NCBI GenBank assembly: GCA_002350725.1
Contig: DEFJ01000034.1
Span: 9,568 to 73,567, forward strand
DNA: 64,000 bases
DNA from: Cyanobacteria bacterium UBA2855
Lineage (GTDB): Bacteria > Cyanobacteriota > Vampirovibrionia > Gastranaerophilales > Gastranaerophilaceae
Direction of reading: 5' to 3'
A program made the translations under genes and the position numbers. The notes under the pieces are model-generated. The model did not search any database. It saw only the letters and a list, made by a program, of their open reading frames with translations, and had not been told where the DNA came from. Below, one piece after another: positions 17,217-26,088 of the stretch (its first letter is position 1; every line of letters starts with the position of its first letter).

Positions 17217-18173
17217 TTATTTAAAAATAGCGTTTTCTATTTCACTGTCCGGATTTAAAGATTGACCGGATTTAATTTTGTATTCCGCTTCCGTAATATT
17301 TTCTTTTAGTTTTACCAAATCCTTTAAATTGGATTTTTTTAATTTCTGAAGGGTCAATTTAACTCTATACTCATTCATACCAAGCTCTTTTGCAAGTTCA
17401 AAAGTTGATAATTGCGAAGCTTTTGCTTTCATCACAATCCATTGACCCAACATTTTTTGTAAAGCAGATGTTATTTCCAAACAGAATTTTTTATCAAGAA
17501 GTTTTCTGTATTCTTTTAATGCACTATCCCTTTCCCCTATCATCAGATAATCGGAAAATGCAAACAAATCCTCGTTTGAAATACAATTTTCTTTTACCAT
17601 ATTGCCCGTTACAAGATTATCCGGGTACGCAATTATTCTAAGTTTTTCAAGTTCGTTATCAATTTGCCTTAGATTGTTTCCTATCTGTGAAATTATTGCA
17701 GTTAGGGCATCTTGCGACATTTTTAGTTTTTTAGTCTGCGCCTGTTTCTTCGTCCAAGCTTCGAGTTCTGCCGTCTTATAAGTAGGAATTGTAGAAAATT
17801 CGACAGCATTATATTTAGATAAAAGCTTGAAGAATTTTTTACGGCTATCAAGTTTTTTACCCTCATCTCGAGGAAGTTGAGCGACAAACACAATATCTAA
17901 ATTTTCATTGTTATCTTCTAAAGCTGAGGTAATTTCTTTTATTTCTTTATCCTCGAATGTTTTTGAAAAATACTCAAGACACCTAATAACTATCAGCATC
18001 TTCCCAAACATCATAGGTTGAGTCCTAAGTATTGAAATCAGTTCCGGAAATTTAGGATTGTCATAAACCTTAAAACTCATATCCATAAAATTTTTATCTA
18101 AGGATTTTTTGAGCTTATTGACCTCAATTTCAATATTAAAATCTTCTTCACCGTAATAAAAATAAATAGCCAT
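17217..18173 (-). CDS. holA: DNA polymerase III delta subunit
   Basis: 318 aa from the ATG at 18173. The delta subunit opens the sliding clamp. N-terminal YFYYGEEDFNIEIEVNKLK and the hydrophobic, helical C-terminal domain (QKMLGQWIVMKAKASQLS) fit the family; the P-loop is absent as expected. The ATG is six bases after TATAAT with no ribosome binding site, so the message is probably leaderless; the upstream in-frame start at 18191 would lie before the -10. Confidence 0.88.
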   Translation of the reverse strand: MAIYFYYGEEDFNIEIEVNKLKKSLDKNFMDMSFKVYDNPKFPELISILRTQPMMFGKMLIVIRCLEYFSKTFEDKEIKEITSALEDNNENLDIVFVAQLPRDEGKKLDSRKKFFKLLSKYNAVEFSTIPTYKTAELEAWTKKQAQTKKLKMSQDALTAIISQIGNNLRQIDNELEKLRIIAYPDNLVTGNMVKENCISNEDLFAFSDYLMIGERDSALKEYRKLLDKKFCLEITSALQKMLGQWIVMKAKASQLSTFELAKELGMNEYRVKLTLQKLKKSNLKDLVKLKENITEAEYKIKSGQSLNPDSEIENAIFK

Positions 18174-18179
18174 ATCGAA

Positions 18180-18185
18180 ATTATA
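18180..18185 (-). promoter_or_regulatory. -10 box of holA-holB, leaderless type
   Basis: On the minus strand TATAAT, then TTCGAT, then the ATG at 18173. No clear -35. Confidence 0.55.
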
Positions 18186-18245
18186 ATACAAATTTGAAAA
18201 TTAGTTTTGTTAAGCTTTGTTACAATCCATAATTATTTTGAAATT

Positions 18246-18272
18246 TGCATATAAAGAAAATCTTTATATGCA
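18246..18272. repeat. Perfect 12-bp inverted repeat upstream of the 93-aa gene
   Basis: TGCATATAAAGA and TCTTTATATGCA, separated by AAA, in the leader or promoter region 30 bp before the gene. It could be an operator or a 5' RNA hairpin; no T run follows, so it is a poor terminator. Confidence 0.7.
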
Positions 18273-18301
18273 TGTAAATAAGAAATAAGAAGGAGATAAT
18301 T

Positions 18302-18583
18302 ATGAAATCCGAAAAATTAAACATAGGTAATGTAAACTTTGATAAAGACAGCGTTTTATGCTCAAAATATGTCTACGAAAGAGGACAAAGATTAAATCAC
18401 GTATTTTTGGTTGGCGGAACAAAAATAATGTTTCCCGATCAGGACGGAAATAATGCTGCGGTATCTTTAGCAACACAATACAACAACGATGCCGCCGAAG
18501 TTTCCGCTTGGTTTGATAACATCAAGGGGTTGATTATTGAAGAATCACCACAAAAAGGGAACTACTACATACGACAAACATAA
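18302..18583 (+). CDS. Unknown protein (93 aa), single-gene unit
   Basis: Not recognised. A compact, mostly polar protein with a hydrophobic strand HVFLVGGTKIMF and a C-terminal helix/strand (AEVSAWFDNIKGLIIEE). It has an excellent ribosome binding site (AAGGAGATAATT), a perfect inverted repeat 30 bp upstream and a strong terminator 30 bp downstream, so it is transcribed alone and probably well expressed. No signal peptide. Confidence 0.75.
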   Translation: MKSEKLNIGNVNFDKDSVLCSKYVYERGQRLNHVFLVGGTKIMFPDQDGNNAAVSLATQYNNDAAEVSAWFDNIKGLIIEESPQKGNYYIRQT

Positions 18584-18611
18584 GTTTTATTATTGATATC
18601 ATTGCAAAGGA

Positions 18612-18643
18612 AAAACCCAATACCAATCGGTATTGGGTTTTTT
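18612..18643 (+). terminator. Intrinsic terminator after the 93-aa gene
   Basis: Perfect stem AAAACCCAATACC / GGTATTGGGTTTT with loop AATC, followed by T residues. Confidence 0.9.
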
Positions 18644-18716
18644 CTCAGAAAAAATTTCTTTTGTATTGAAAATAAATTTTTTGTATGAAATAATCAAAAT
18701 GAAGGAAATGTGTATT

Positions 18717-19334
18717 ATGTCTAACACCTTAGTATATGAATTATATGGAAAAATTTACATAAACCTCACAAACAGATGCACTAACAATTGTATTTTCTGT
18801 TTGCGCCAAGATAAAGATGACGTCTGCGGACAAGAATTATGGCTTGATAATGAAGACATAACAGCTCAAGATGTCATAGACCAATTTAAAAACTTTAAAA
18901 TATCAAACGAAGTTATATTTTGCGGATACGGAGAGCCCCTTCTAAAGTATGAAATACTTAAAGATGTTGCAAAATATATAAAAGAAAATTATCCGGATGT
19001 AAAAATCAGAGTCAACACAAACGGACATGCAAATTTTATATACAAAAAAAATATCGTACCGGAATTAAAAGGTCTAGTTGACGAGTTCTCAGTTAGCTTA
19101 AATGCTCCAAATTCAGATGAGTATAACGAACTTTCTCAACCAAAATTTGAAAACGCTTACGAAGAGGTTAAAAAATTCATTAAAGCTTGTTCGGATGAAG
19201 GAATCTCGGTTGTTGCAAGCGTGGTTGAAGGATACAAAGGAAGACACCTCGACTTAGAAACATGCGAAAAAATATCAAAAGATTTAGGCGCAAAATTTAG
19301 AGCAAGAGAATGGATACCAGCAGGGTATTCATAG
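18717..19334 (+). CDS. Radical SAM protein, TatD-associated type
   Basis: 205 aa from the ATG at 18717, chosen because GAAGGA lies 10 bases upstream and the family begins at this point. The iron-sulfur motif is NRCTNNCIFCLR (CxxxCxxC), followed by the GYGEPLL (GGE-like) SAM-binding motif and a partial TIM barrel. It resembles the short radical SAM family often found next to tatD; no tatD gene is in this window. The substrate is unknown. Confidence 0.85.
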   Translation: MSNTLVYELYGKIYINLTNRCTNNCIFCLRQDKDDVCGQELWLDNEDITAQDVIDQFKNFKISNEVIFCGYGEPLLKYEILKDVAKYIKENYPDVKIRVNTNGHANFIYKKNIVPELKGLVDEFSVSLNAPNSDEYNELSQPKFENAYEEVKKFIKACSDEGISVVASVVEGYKGRHLDLETCEKISKDLGAKFRAREWIPAGYS

Positions 19335-19378
19335 AAAACAATAATAGCATACAGTTATAGCAAGCAAAAAGGATATTT

Positions 19379-19813
19379 ATGAAAACTGAAAAAATCGTAC
19401 AATTTAATCAAAATTTTAGCGGGAATTTGTATTTTATTGAAAAAACGGCGGCAAAAGTAAATCTCTCCGAAGAAATAAGTAAATATATTCCAAATTTCCC
19501 TATTGAAACTAATAATGAATTAAGAAAAGTATTAACTCCAAAGCCGTACGATATGTTTATATCAGAGTCAAAAGATTTAAAAGATTTTTACAGTGTAACA
19601 GCAAACGTTGATATAGCAAACATTTTGGGTACAGATACAACAAAGCAGGCAAACCCTGTTATAGTTAACAAAAATAATCCGGAAAGATTTCTTGAAGCAG
19701 CATATCAAGCCGTACGTAATTTTGAAAAATTACCGAATTATAAAGAATTGGTTAATCCACATGTCGGATTTTGGAAATTTATATCAAATTTAATAAGAAA
19801 TACAAAAAGTTAA
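19379..19813 (+). CDS. Orphan protein (144 aa) with N-terminal F-S-G motif
   Basis: Not recognised. Starts after AAGGATATTT. The N-terminus contains FNQNFSGNLYF (9-19), like other F-x-G-type orphan proteins in the window; the remainder is helical and polar, ending in a basic tail FISNLIRNTKS. No signal peptide or membrane helix. 45 bp downstream of the radical SAM gene with no terminator, so possibly co-transcribed. Confidence 0.7.
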   Translation: MKTEKIVQFNQNFSGNLYFIEKTAAKVNLSEEISKYIPNFPIETNNELRKVLTPKPYDMFISESKDLKDFYSVTANVDIANILGTDTTKQANPVIVNKNNPERFLEAAYQAVRNFEKLPNYKELVNPHVGFWKFISNLIRNTKS

Positions 19814-19888
19814 TTAGTAAAATAAACAAAATTGTTGCTCCAAATATAAACATAAATGATTTTATATAATCATTAGATTTTTTTGTTA

Positions 19889-19894
19889 TATAAT
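19889..19894 (+). promoter_or_regulatory. Probable -10 box of the acetyl-CoA synthetase gene
   Basis: TATAAT 30 bases before the ATG at 19925; it leaves a short leader with the ribosome binding site GAAAGGA. No good -35. Confidence 0.4.
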
Positions 19895-19924
19895 ATTGTC
19901 ATAAAAACAAGAAAGGATAAAAGC

Positions 19925-22105
19925 ATGAGTAATTTAGACAAAATTATGAAACCAAAGTCAATTGCGGTTGTTGGTGCTTCAACAAAAGAACACACAATCG
20001 GCTCTGACATCATGAAAAGATTGCAAGAATACAAATTCAAGGGCAATATTTACCCGATTAACCCTAAAGGCGGAGTTATCGAAGGGCTTCCGGCATACAC
20101 TTCAGTTCTTGAAGTTCCCGGAGAAATTGATTTAGCTATAATTGTTGTTAACGCAAAATTCGTTTTATCAACAATTGATCAATGCCACGAAAAGGGCATC
20201 AAAGGTTTATGCGTAATTACAGCAGGATTCAAAGAAACAGGTAAAGAAGGTGCTGAATTAGAAAAACAATTATTGGAAAAAGTTCAAGAATACGGTATGA
20301 GATGTGTTGGTCCTAACTGCTTAGGTGTTGTAAACACATTACCTGAAGTTTCTATGGACGGATGTTTCGCAGAAAGCTTACCTGAAAGAGGACACATCGG
20401 ATTTGTTTCTCAATCAGGTGCGTTAGGCGGCGGTATTTTAAATATATTGAAAGACCTTAACTTAGGTTTTGCACAGTTTATTTCAATCGGTAACCAAGCC
20501 GATGTTAATGCTGAAACAGCTATGGAATACTGGGAAAATGAAGATGACGTTGAACAAATTCTTCTTTATATGGAATCTATTCAAAATCCTTCAAACTTCC
20601 GCAAATTAGCTTCAAGAATTTCAAAGAAAAAACCAATATTAGCATTAAAAGCCGGCCGTTCAGCTGCAGGTGCAAGTGCAGCATCTTCTCACACAGGCTC
20701 ATTAGCCGGAGCGGACAAGGCTGCTAATGCTCTACTAAATCAATCAGGCGTAATCAGAGAATATTCTTTGAAAAACTTATTTGCAACAGCAAAAGTTTTT
20801 GCTAACTGCCCTATTCCAAAAGGTGACAGAGTAGCTATTATCACAAACTCAGGCGGTCCCGGCATCATGGCAACCGACGCAGTATGTGAATACGGTATGC
20901 AAATGGCTCAAATTACAGATGCTACAAAAGAAAAATTAAGAAGCTTTTTACCTTCAGCTGCATCTGTTAAGAACCCAATCGATATGATAGCTTCAGCGCC
21001 TATCGAACACTACAAGCAAACATTAGAAACAGTTATTGCTGATGAAAATGTTGATATGATTATGGTTATTTACTTGCCATTCTTAGGTTTGAAAGATATT
21101 GATGTTGCAAAAGCCGTTATGGAAATTAAAGCACAATATCCTCAAAAACCTGTTATCGGTGTATTTATGACAAAATCTGAGTTCTTCACAGCATTATCTG
21201 ATATGAATGTTAATATGCCATTCTTTATGTATGCTGAAGAAGCTGCAGACGGATTTAACAGATTAAATCAACAAAGAAAATGGATTGAAAGACCTGTTGG
21301 CGAATATCCTACATACAATGTTGATAAGAAAAAAGCTGCAGAAATTATTGCTCAATCATTGAGAGAAGGCAGAGAACAACTTACAACACGTGAATCAATT
21401 GATGTATTGGATGCATACGGTATCAGAGTTTGTAAATCAGGTTTTGCAACAAGTGAAGATGAAGCTGTTTCAATTGCAGATTCTATCGGCTATCCTGTTG
21501 TAATGAAGATGACATCAAAAACAACTTCTCACAAAACAGATGTTGGTGGTGTAAGAGTTAACATCCAATCAGCAGAACAATTGAGAGCTGAATATCAAGA
21601 TTTAATTTCTAAACTTGAAGCAAAAGGTTTGCTCGACGGATTGGAAGGTGTAATCATTCAAGAAATGGTTAAAGGTAACCGTGAAATGGTTTGCGGTGTT
21701 GCAACAGACCCTCAATACGGACATATGATGATGTTCGGTTTAGGCGGTGTATTTATTGAAGTTATGAAAGACGTAACTTTCAGAATGGCACCTTTAAGCG
21801 ATGTTGATGCTTCTGAAATGATTAAGTCAGTTAAGGCTTACAAGTTGTTGGAAGGCGCAAGAGGTACAACACCTGCACAAATGGATCAAATTCAAGAAAC
21901 ACTATTGAGATTATCTCAATTAGTTGCAGATTTCAGCTTCATCACAGAATTAGATATCAACCCATTGCTAATTTCTGAGAAAACAGGTGAGGGTATTGCA
22001 GTTGACGGACGTATTAAAGTTAAAATGGAAGCTGCAAAAGAATACTTCAAATGCAACTGTGGCGAAGGTTGTGAATGCGGAGAAATCTGCACTTGCAGCA
22101 AGTAG
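19925..22105 (+). CDS. Acetate--CoA ligase (ADP-forming), fused alpha-beta subunits
   Basis: 726 aa from the ATG at 19925 (ribosome binding site GAAAGGA). Converts acyl-CoA + ADP + Pi to acid + CoA + ATP, an energy-conserving step of fermentation. The alpha part (1-460) has the CoA-binding Rossmann motif SIAVVGAST, a succinyl-CoA ligase-like fold and the phospho-histidine loop SSHTGSLAGAD; the beta part (490-700) is an ATP-grasp domain with VVMKMTSKTTSHKTDVGGV. No acetyltransferase domain. Oddity: the last residues form three regularly spaced CxC pairs, CNCGEGCECGEICTC, a metallothionein-like tail not usual for this enzyme. Regular, A/T-biased codon use suggests high expression. Confidence 0.92.
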   Translation: MSNLDKIMKPKSIAVVGASTKEHTIGSDIMKRLQEYKFKGNIYPINPKGGVIEGLPAYTSVLEVPGEIDLAIIVVNAKFVLSTIDQCHEKGIKGLCVITAGFKETGKEGAELEKQLLEKVQEYGMRCVGPNCLGVVNTLPEVSMDGCFAESLPERGHIGFVSQSGALGGGILNILKDLNLGFAQFISIGNQADVNAETAMEYWENEDDVEQILLYMESIQNPSNFRKLASRISKKKPILALKAGRSAAGASAASSHTGSLAGADKAANALLNQSGVIREYSLKNLFATAKVFANCPIPKGDRVAIITNSGGPGIMATDAVCEYGMQMAQITDATKEKLRSFLPSAASVKNPIDMIASAPIEHYKQTLETVIADENVDMIMVIYLPFLGLKDIDVAKAVMEIKAQYPQKPVIGVFMTKSEFFTALSDMNVNMPFFMYAEEAADGFNRLNQQRKWIERPVGEYPTYNVDKKKAAEIIAQSLREGREQLTTRESIDVLDAYGIRVCKSGFATSEDEAVSIADSIGYPVVMKMTSKTTSHKTDVGGVRVNIQSAEQLRAEYQDLISKLEAKGLLDGLEGVIIQEMVKGNREMVCGVATDPQYGHMMMFGLGGVFIEVMKDVTFRMAPLSDVDASEMIKSVKAYKLLEGARGTTPAQMDQIQETLLRLSQLVADFSFITELDINPLLISEKTGEGIAVDGRIKVKMEAAKEYFKCNCGEGCECGEICTCSK

Positions 22106-22125
22106 TTATAGAAAATTAAACTAAG

Positions 22126-22160
22126 AAATAGGCGTTAAGTTTTCTTGACGCTTATTTTTT
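22126..22160 (+). terminator. Intrinsic terminator after the acetyl-CoA synthetase gene
   Basis: 14-bp stem (two G-T pairs) AAATAGGCGTTAAG / CTTGACGCTTATTT, loop TTTT, then a T run. Confidence 0.88.
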
Positions 22161-22255
22161 TACACAAATTATTAAAAAATAATAAATATTATATGAATAT
22201 CAGAGTTCTTATTCTATAATAATAATATGGATATTATAGGAACAGGAGAATTATA

Positions 22256-22864
22256 ATGAAACATAAGCATGGTTTGAATCCGTTTAGAAACGATGATTTG
22301 GAAAATAACGAAGAAACAAAAGAGACAGAAGAAGTCAAAGAAAACAAAGAAGATGAAAATGTTTCAGAAAATACAGAAGAAATAAAAGATGAGGAAAATT
22401 CTGAAAGCGATAAGCGCTATGAAGTATTAAAAGACAACTACGATAAATTAAATTCGCAATATATGCGCCTCGCCGCTGACTTTGAGAATTTCAGAAAAAG
22501 ACAAGAAAGTGAAAAAGAAAATCTGCTGCGCTTTGGGTTAGAAAATGCTTTATCTAAAATGATTGAGGTGTTGGACAATTTTGAAAGAGCAGAAAAAGCG
22601 TTAGAAAATACTGAGGATTACACAAAATATAAAGAAAGTTTTGAACTTTTACACAAACAAGTTATAGATTCCCTTGCTAAATTAGGTTTAGAACCAATAA
22701 ATGCGCAAGGACAAGAATTTGACCCAAATTTGCATGAAGCTGTTATGCAAACTCCAACATCAGAACATCAGGAGAACACAGTTATCGCAGAATTGCAAAA
22801 AGGATATAAACTTGGAGAAAAAGTCCTTCGTCCGTCGATGGTAAATGTTGCGACAGAGGGATAA
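22256..22864 (+). CDS. grpE: Nucleotide exchange factor GrpE
   Basis: 202 aa. Releases ADP from DnaK. Residues 1-60 are Glu/Lys-rich and disordered, 60-110 form the long helix (RLAADFENFRKRQESEKENL), and the C-terminal beta domain has GQEFDPNLHEAVMQTP and GEKVLRPSMVNVA. Ribosome binding site AGGAG 7 bases before ATG; TATAAT at 22215-22220. No CIRCE element was found. First of a four-gene set with dnaJ; dnaK is not here. Confidence 0.97.
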   Translation: MKHKHGLNPFRNDDLENNEETKETEEVKENKEDENVSENTEEIKDEENSESDKRYEVLKDNYDKLNSQYMRLAADFENFRKRQESEKENLLRFGLENALSKMIEVLDNFERAEKALENTEDYTKYKESFELLHKQVIDSLAKLGLEPINAQGQEFDPNLHEAVMQTPTSEHQENTVIAELQKGYKLGEKVLRPSMVNVATEG

Positions 22865-22872
22865 TTAAAAAG

Positions 22873-22902
22873 TGGACAGATTTTGTCTGTTTGGATTATA
22901 AT
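22873..22902 (+). promoter_or_regulatory. Possible internal promoter for dnaJ
   Basis: TGGACA (22873-22878), 18-bp spacer, TATAAT (22897-22902) in the grpE-dnaJ gap. A small ACAGA/TCTGT hairpin overlaps it. Confidence 0.5.
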
Positions 22903-22951
22903 TAGAGAAAGAGAATTTTAATAAGATTAGAGATATAAAGAATAGGGAAAA

Positions 22952-24082
22952 ATGGCAGATTACTATGAGATACTGGGCGTTGAAAAAAACGCCACAAAAG
23001 ACGAGATAAAGTCGGCTTTCAGAAAGAAGGCACGTACACTCCACCCCGATGTTAACAAAGCCCCGGATGCCGAAGAAAAATTTAAAGAGCTGGGTAAGGC
23101 TTATGAAACACTGGTTGATGATAACAAAAGAGCTACTTATGACCAATACGGTGAAGACGGATTACAAAATGCCGGATTTAATACAAACGGACCGTTCGCA
23201 AACGGGTTTGGTGATTTGAACGATATATTCAATTCATTCTTCGGCGGATTTGGTGGTTTTGGCGGCTTTGGCGGAGGCAGACAAGACCCTAATGCACCTC
23301 AACCGGGCGATGATTTACGATATGATGTAGAAATTACATTTGAAGAAGCAGCTTTTGGAACGACAAAAGAAATTTCTTTCGGACACCTTGAAACTTGTAC
23401 GGAATGCAGAGGAACTGGCGCTGAGAAAGGTTCAAAGCCTGAGACATGTCCTAGATGTCATGGACGAGGTCAAGTTCAAACCGTTGCAAGAACTCCTCTG
23501 GGTTCATTTACACAAATAAGTGTATGTCCGGATTGTCATGGCAAAGGAACCATAATTTCAAAACCATGCAAAGCCTGCAAAGGCTATGGCAAAATTGAAA
23601 AAGAAAGAAAGATAGAAGTAAAAATTCCTGCAGGTGTGGATAATCATTCAAAAATGAGAGTATCAGGAGAAGGGGATGCCGGTATTAACGGAGGTCCTAA
23701 CGGCGATTTATTCGTTGTTATTCACGTTAAACCTTCCGAATACTATACTCGTGACAATGTTGATGTCTATACTAAATTGGAAATATCACCGGAACAAGCA
23801 GTTTTAGGTGATGAGGTAACTGTTAAGACTTTGGATGGCGAACAAAATGTTCAAATTCATGCCGGTATTCAAAATGGGAATACTATTAGAATTAAAAATG
23901 CCGGTATTCCTATATTATCAAGACCTTCTCAAAGAGGGGATCATATCATAGTTGTATCGGTTAAAATACCAAAACAATTATCGGATGAAGCTCGCGAATT
24001 ATATAAGAAATTGTATGAAATAAACAAAGGAAAAAAGCCATCTGAATCATTGATATCTAAAGTTAAGGGAGTATTTCAGTAA
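22952..24082 (+). CDS. dnaJ: Chaperone DnaJ (Hsp40)
   Basis: 376 aa. Delivers unfolded proteins to DnaK and stimulates its ATPase. J domain with HPD at 31-33, Gly/Phe-rich linker (GGFGGFGGFGGG), four zinc-finger repeats CTECRGTG, CPRCHGRG, CPDCHGKG and CKACKGYG, then two C-terminal substrate-binding domains. Complete. Its stop codon overlaps the next start by one base (TAATG). Confidence 0.98.
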   Translation: MADYYEILGVEKNATKDEIKSAFRKKARTLHPDVNKAPDAEEKFKELGKAYETLVDDNKRATYDQYGEDGLQNAGFNTNGPFANGFGDLNDIFNSFFGGFGGFGGFGGGRQDPNAPQPGDDLRYDVEITFEEAAFGTTKEISFGHLETCTECRGTGAEKGSKPETCPRCHGRGQVQTVARTPLGSFTQISVCPDCHGKGTIISKPCKACKGYGKIEKERKIEVKIPAGVDNHSKMRVSGEGDAGINGGPNGDLFVVIHVKPSEYYTRDNVDVYTKLEISPEQAVLGDEVTVKTLDGEQNVQIHAGIQNGNTIRIKNAGIPILSRPSQRGDHIIVVSVKIPKQLSDEARELYKKLYEINKGKKPSESLISKVKGVFQ

Positions 24083-25512
24083 TGAAAAAACTTATTATCG
24101 GATTAGCAATAATGCTAAGTATAATTGCACCGGCAAATGCCACTAAAGTTCCTGAAAACGTCAGAAATTTTGTAACGGCAGATTATCCGGAGGCCGTATT
24201 CAGATTTGACGGAGTTGTTATATTACCTGATAATACAGTGTATTTACCTTTAATTCCATCAAAGTTTAATACGGAAGACGAAGTAAATATTAAATACACT
24301 TTACCTGCGGGTAAAAAGCTTTCCGATAAACCCGATGCAATTGTTTTAAGTAACGATTACGTAATGCTTAAGCTATTAACAAACGCTAACGGTAAAAATA
24401 CCGTAATAAATTTACCGGCACCACCGGTGGAATTGGTTACAGGGTTATTCCCGCAAGATATGCTTGTTCCTAAGAATTTTGCTATTCCTAATTCTATGAA
24501 AAATATTATTGGGAATTTAGATATAAGAACTATGCAAAGTAACGGAATGATACTCCCTGTTATTCCGCCAAAGGCAGGCTTAATTAAAAATTCTATAAGC
24601 AATATTCCGGCACTAAAGGATAAGATATTTTATATAGCATCAAGAACATCTAAAAATATCCAAGTTGTAAATCCTGAAAATAACTACGCAAGTTATGCTC
24701 TTTCACAGGAAGAAATGCCTATTACAGTAAAAGGATATGATGTATTTCTTCTTGTTACTTCATATGGTAAAAAATCAATGGACGTAATTTCTTTAACTGA
24801 TGATAAAGTTATTAAAGAAGTCAATTTTGCAACCCAGCCTGAAGAAATTGTTATAGATAATAAAAATAATTTGGCATACATTTCGAGCGGAGGAGATGCA
24901 AGTTTATACGTTGTTGATTTGGAAACAATGACAGTAAAAAAACAAATACGTTTGAACGGAATGTGCGAAAAAGTTATTATAAGTGAGGACGGAACAAAGT
25001 TATTCTATAATGACAAACAGACTCGTGAAGTTTGGGCAATCGAATTAGACAATGATTACCTGCTTAAAAAAGTAGGAAGATTTGCAAACGTTTCTAAATT
25101 AGCATTTATTGACGGCAAGCTATACGTAACAAGCAGAACAAATAATTACTTAGCAATAGTTGATTATGATTCTCAATCTTTATTGTCAGGAAACGCGATT
25201 TCTGCAAAACCGGTAGATATGTTGGCATATAAAGACCAATTGTTTGTACTTGGAGCAGCAGAAAAAACAATTGATGTTATAGACACCTCAATTGACAAAC
25301 GTACTGATATTATTTCACTTCCGGACAGCATTTTCCCAACGAAAATTGTTAGAATTGATGATACGAATATAGCTATAGTAACTGATGCTAAATCAAATAC
25401 ATATTCTGTACTGGATTTAGACAAAAAGGAAGTAATTAAGACAAATCGCCTTGATATCCCCGTTAGCGCTGTATATGTAACAAAAACCATTAAGAAAATA
25501 GGTTCAAAATAA
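24082..25512 (+). CDS. Exported beta-propeller protein (YVTN/NHL-like repeats)
   Basis: 476 aa. The N-terminus MKKLIIGLAIMLSIIAPANA is a clear Sec signal peptide with a predicted cut after ANA. From about residue 180 there are repeated ~40-residue blades with patterns such as YIASRTSKNIQVVNPE, AYISSGGDASLYVVDLETMTV and LYVTSRTNNYLAIVDYD, typical of YVTN-type seven-bladed propellers. The N-terminal ~150 residues are beta-rich and unassigned. It probably acts outside the cytoplasmic membrane; ligand unknown. Translationally coupled to dnaJ before it and to the methyltransferase after it by one-base overlaps. Confidence 0.8.
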   Translation: MKKLIIGLAIMLSIIAPANATKVPENVRNFVTADYPEAVFRFDGVVILPDNTVYLPLIPSKFNTEDEVNIKYTLPAGKKLSDKPDAIVLSNDYVMLKLLTNANGKNTVINLPAPPVELVTGLFPQDMLVPKNFAIPNSMKNIIGNLDIRTMQSNGMILPVIPPKAGLIKNSISNIPALKDKIFYIASRTSKNIQVVNPENNYASYALSQEEMPITVKGYDVFLLVTSYGKKSMDVISLTDDKVIKEVNFATQPEEIVIDNKNNLAYISSGGDASLYVVDLETMTVKKQIRLNGMCEKVIISEDGTKLFYNDKQTREVWAIELDNDYLLKKVGRFANVSKLAFIDGKLYVTSRTNNYLAIVDYDSQSLLSGNAISAKPVDMLAYKDQLFVLGAAEKTIDVIDTSIDKRTDIISLPDSIFPTKIVRIDDTNIAIVTDAKSNTYSVLDLDKKEVIKTNRLDIPVSAVYVTKTIKKIGSK

Positions 25513-26081
25513 TGATAGAAAATTTTGACAAAATCACACAGGAAACTCTTTTAGAATTAGAAAAGACTCAACGTGATTTTTGGAATATTTCTCGTCAAAC
25601 CGCAGAATTTTTATATAACACCGTCATAAACGAAGGTTTTATATCCGGGATTGAGGTAGGTACGTCAAACGGATATAGCGGAACTTGGTTAGGAAAAGCC
25701 TTTAAACTAAACTGCGGTAAACTTAACACAATTGAATTTTATGAAAAAAGATATTCAATAGCTCAAGCTAATTTTGAAAAATGTGGAGTTTCTGATGTTA
25801 TTATAATAAATCCCGGAGAAGCAATTGAGGTTTTAAAATCACTACCGGAAGATATAAAATTCGATTTTGCATTTGTGGATGCAAACAAAAGAGAATCTAT
25901 AGATTATTTTAATTTAATCCATCCGCATTTAAAAGTTGGTGGCATTTACACATGCGATAATGTATTATCCCATAAGGAAAAAGTCCAAACATACCTTGAT
26001 GCAATCAATGCACACCCTGACTATAGACATACTATTCTAGATTTACCTGCAGGTTTATCATACGCAAGAAAAATCAGATAA
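25512..26081 (+). CDS. Class I SAM-dependent O-methyltransferase
   Basis: 189 aa, family of caffeoyl-CoA/catechol O-methyltransferase-like enzymes. SAM motif GIEVGTSNGYSGTWLG, acidic strand NTIEFYEKR, and the metal/active-site block FDFAFVDANKRESIDYF followed by GGIYTCDNVL. The substrate is unknown. Last gene of the grpE-dnaJ unit; only seven bases separate its stop from that of the convergent ROK kinase gene. Confidence 0.85.
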   Translation: MIENFDKITQETLLELEKTQRDFWNISRQTAEFLYNTVINEGFISGIEVGTSNGYSGTWLGKAFKLNCGKLNTIEFYEKRYSIAQANFEKCGVSDVIIINPGEAIEVLKSLPEDIKFDFAFVDANKRESIDYFNLIHPHLKVGGIYTCDNVLSHKEKVQTYLDAINAHPDYRHTILDLPAGLSYARKIR

Positions 26082-26088
26082 TTTTAAA

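Noticed and set aside
22161..22255. CIRCE heat-shock operator upstream of grpE
   Set aside because: Searched by eye for TTAGCACTC and its inverted partner; not present.
24082..25512. Frame break or fusion at the one-base overlaps of dnaJ, propeller and methyltransferase genes
   Set aside because: Each junction is a clean TAATG overlap with complete domains on both sides, which is ordinary translational coupling.
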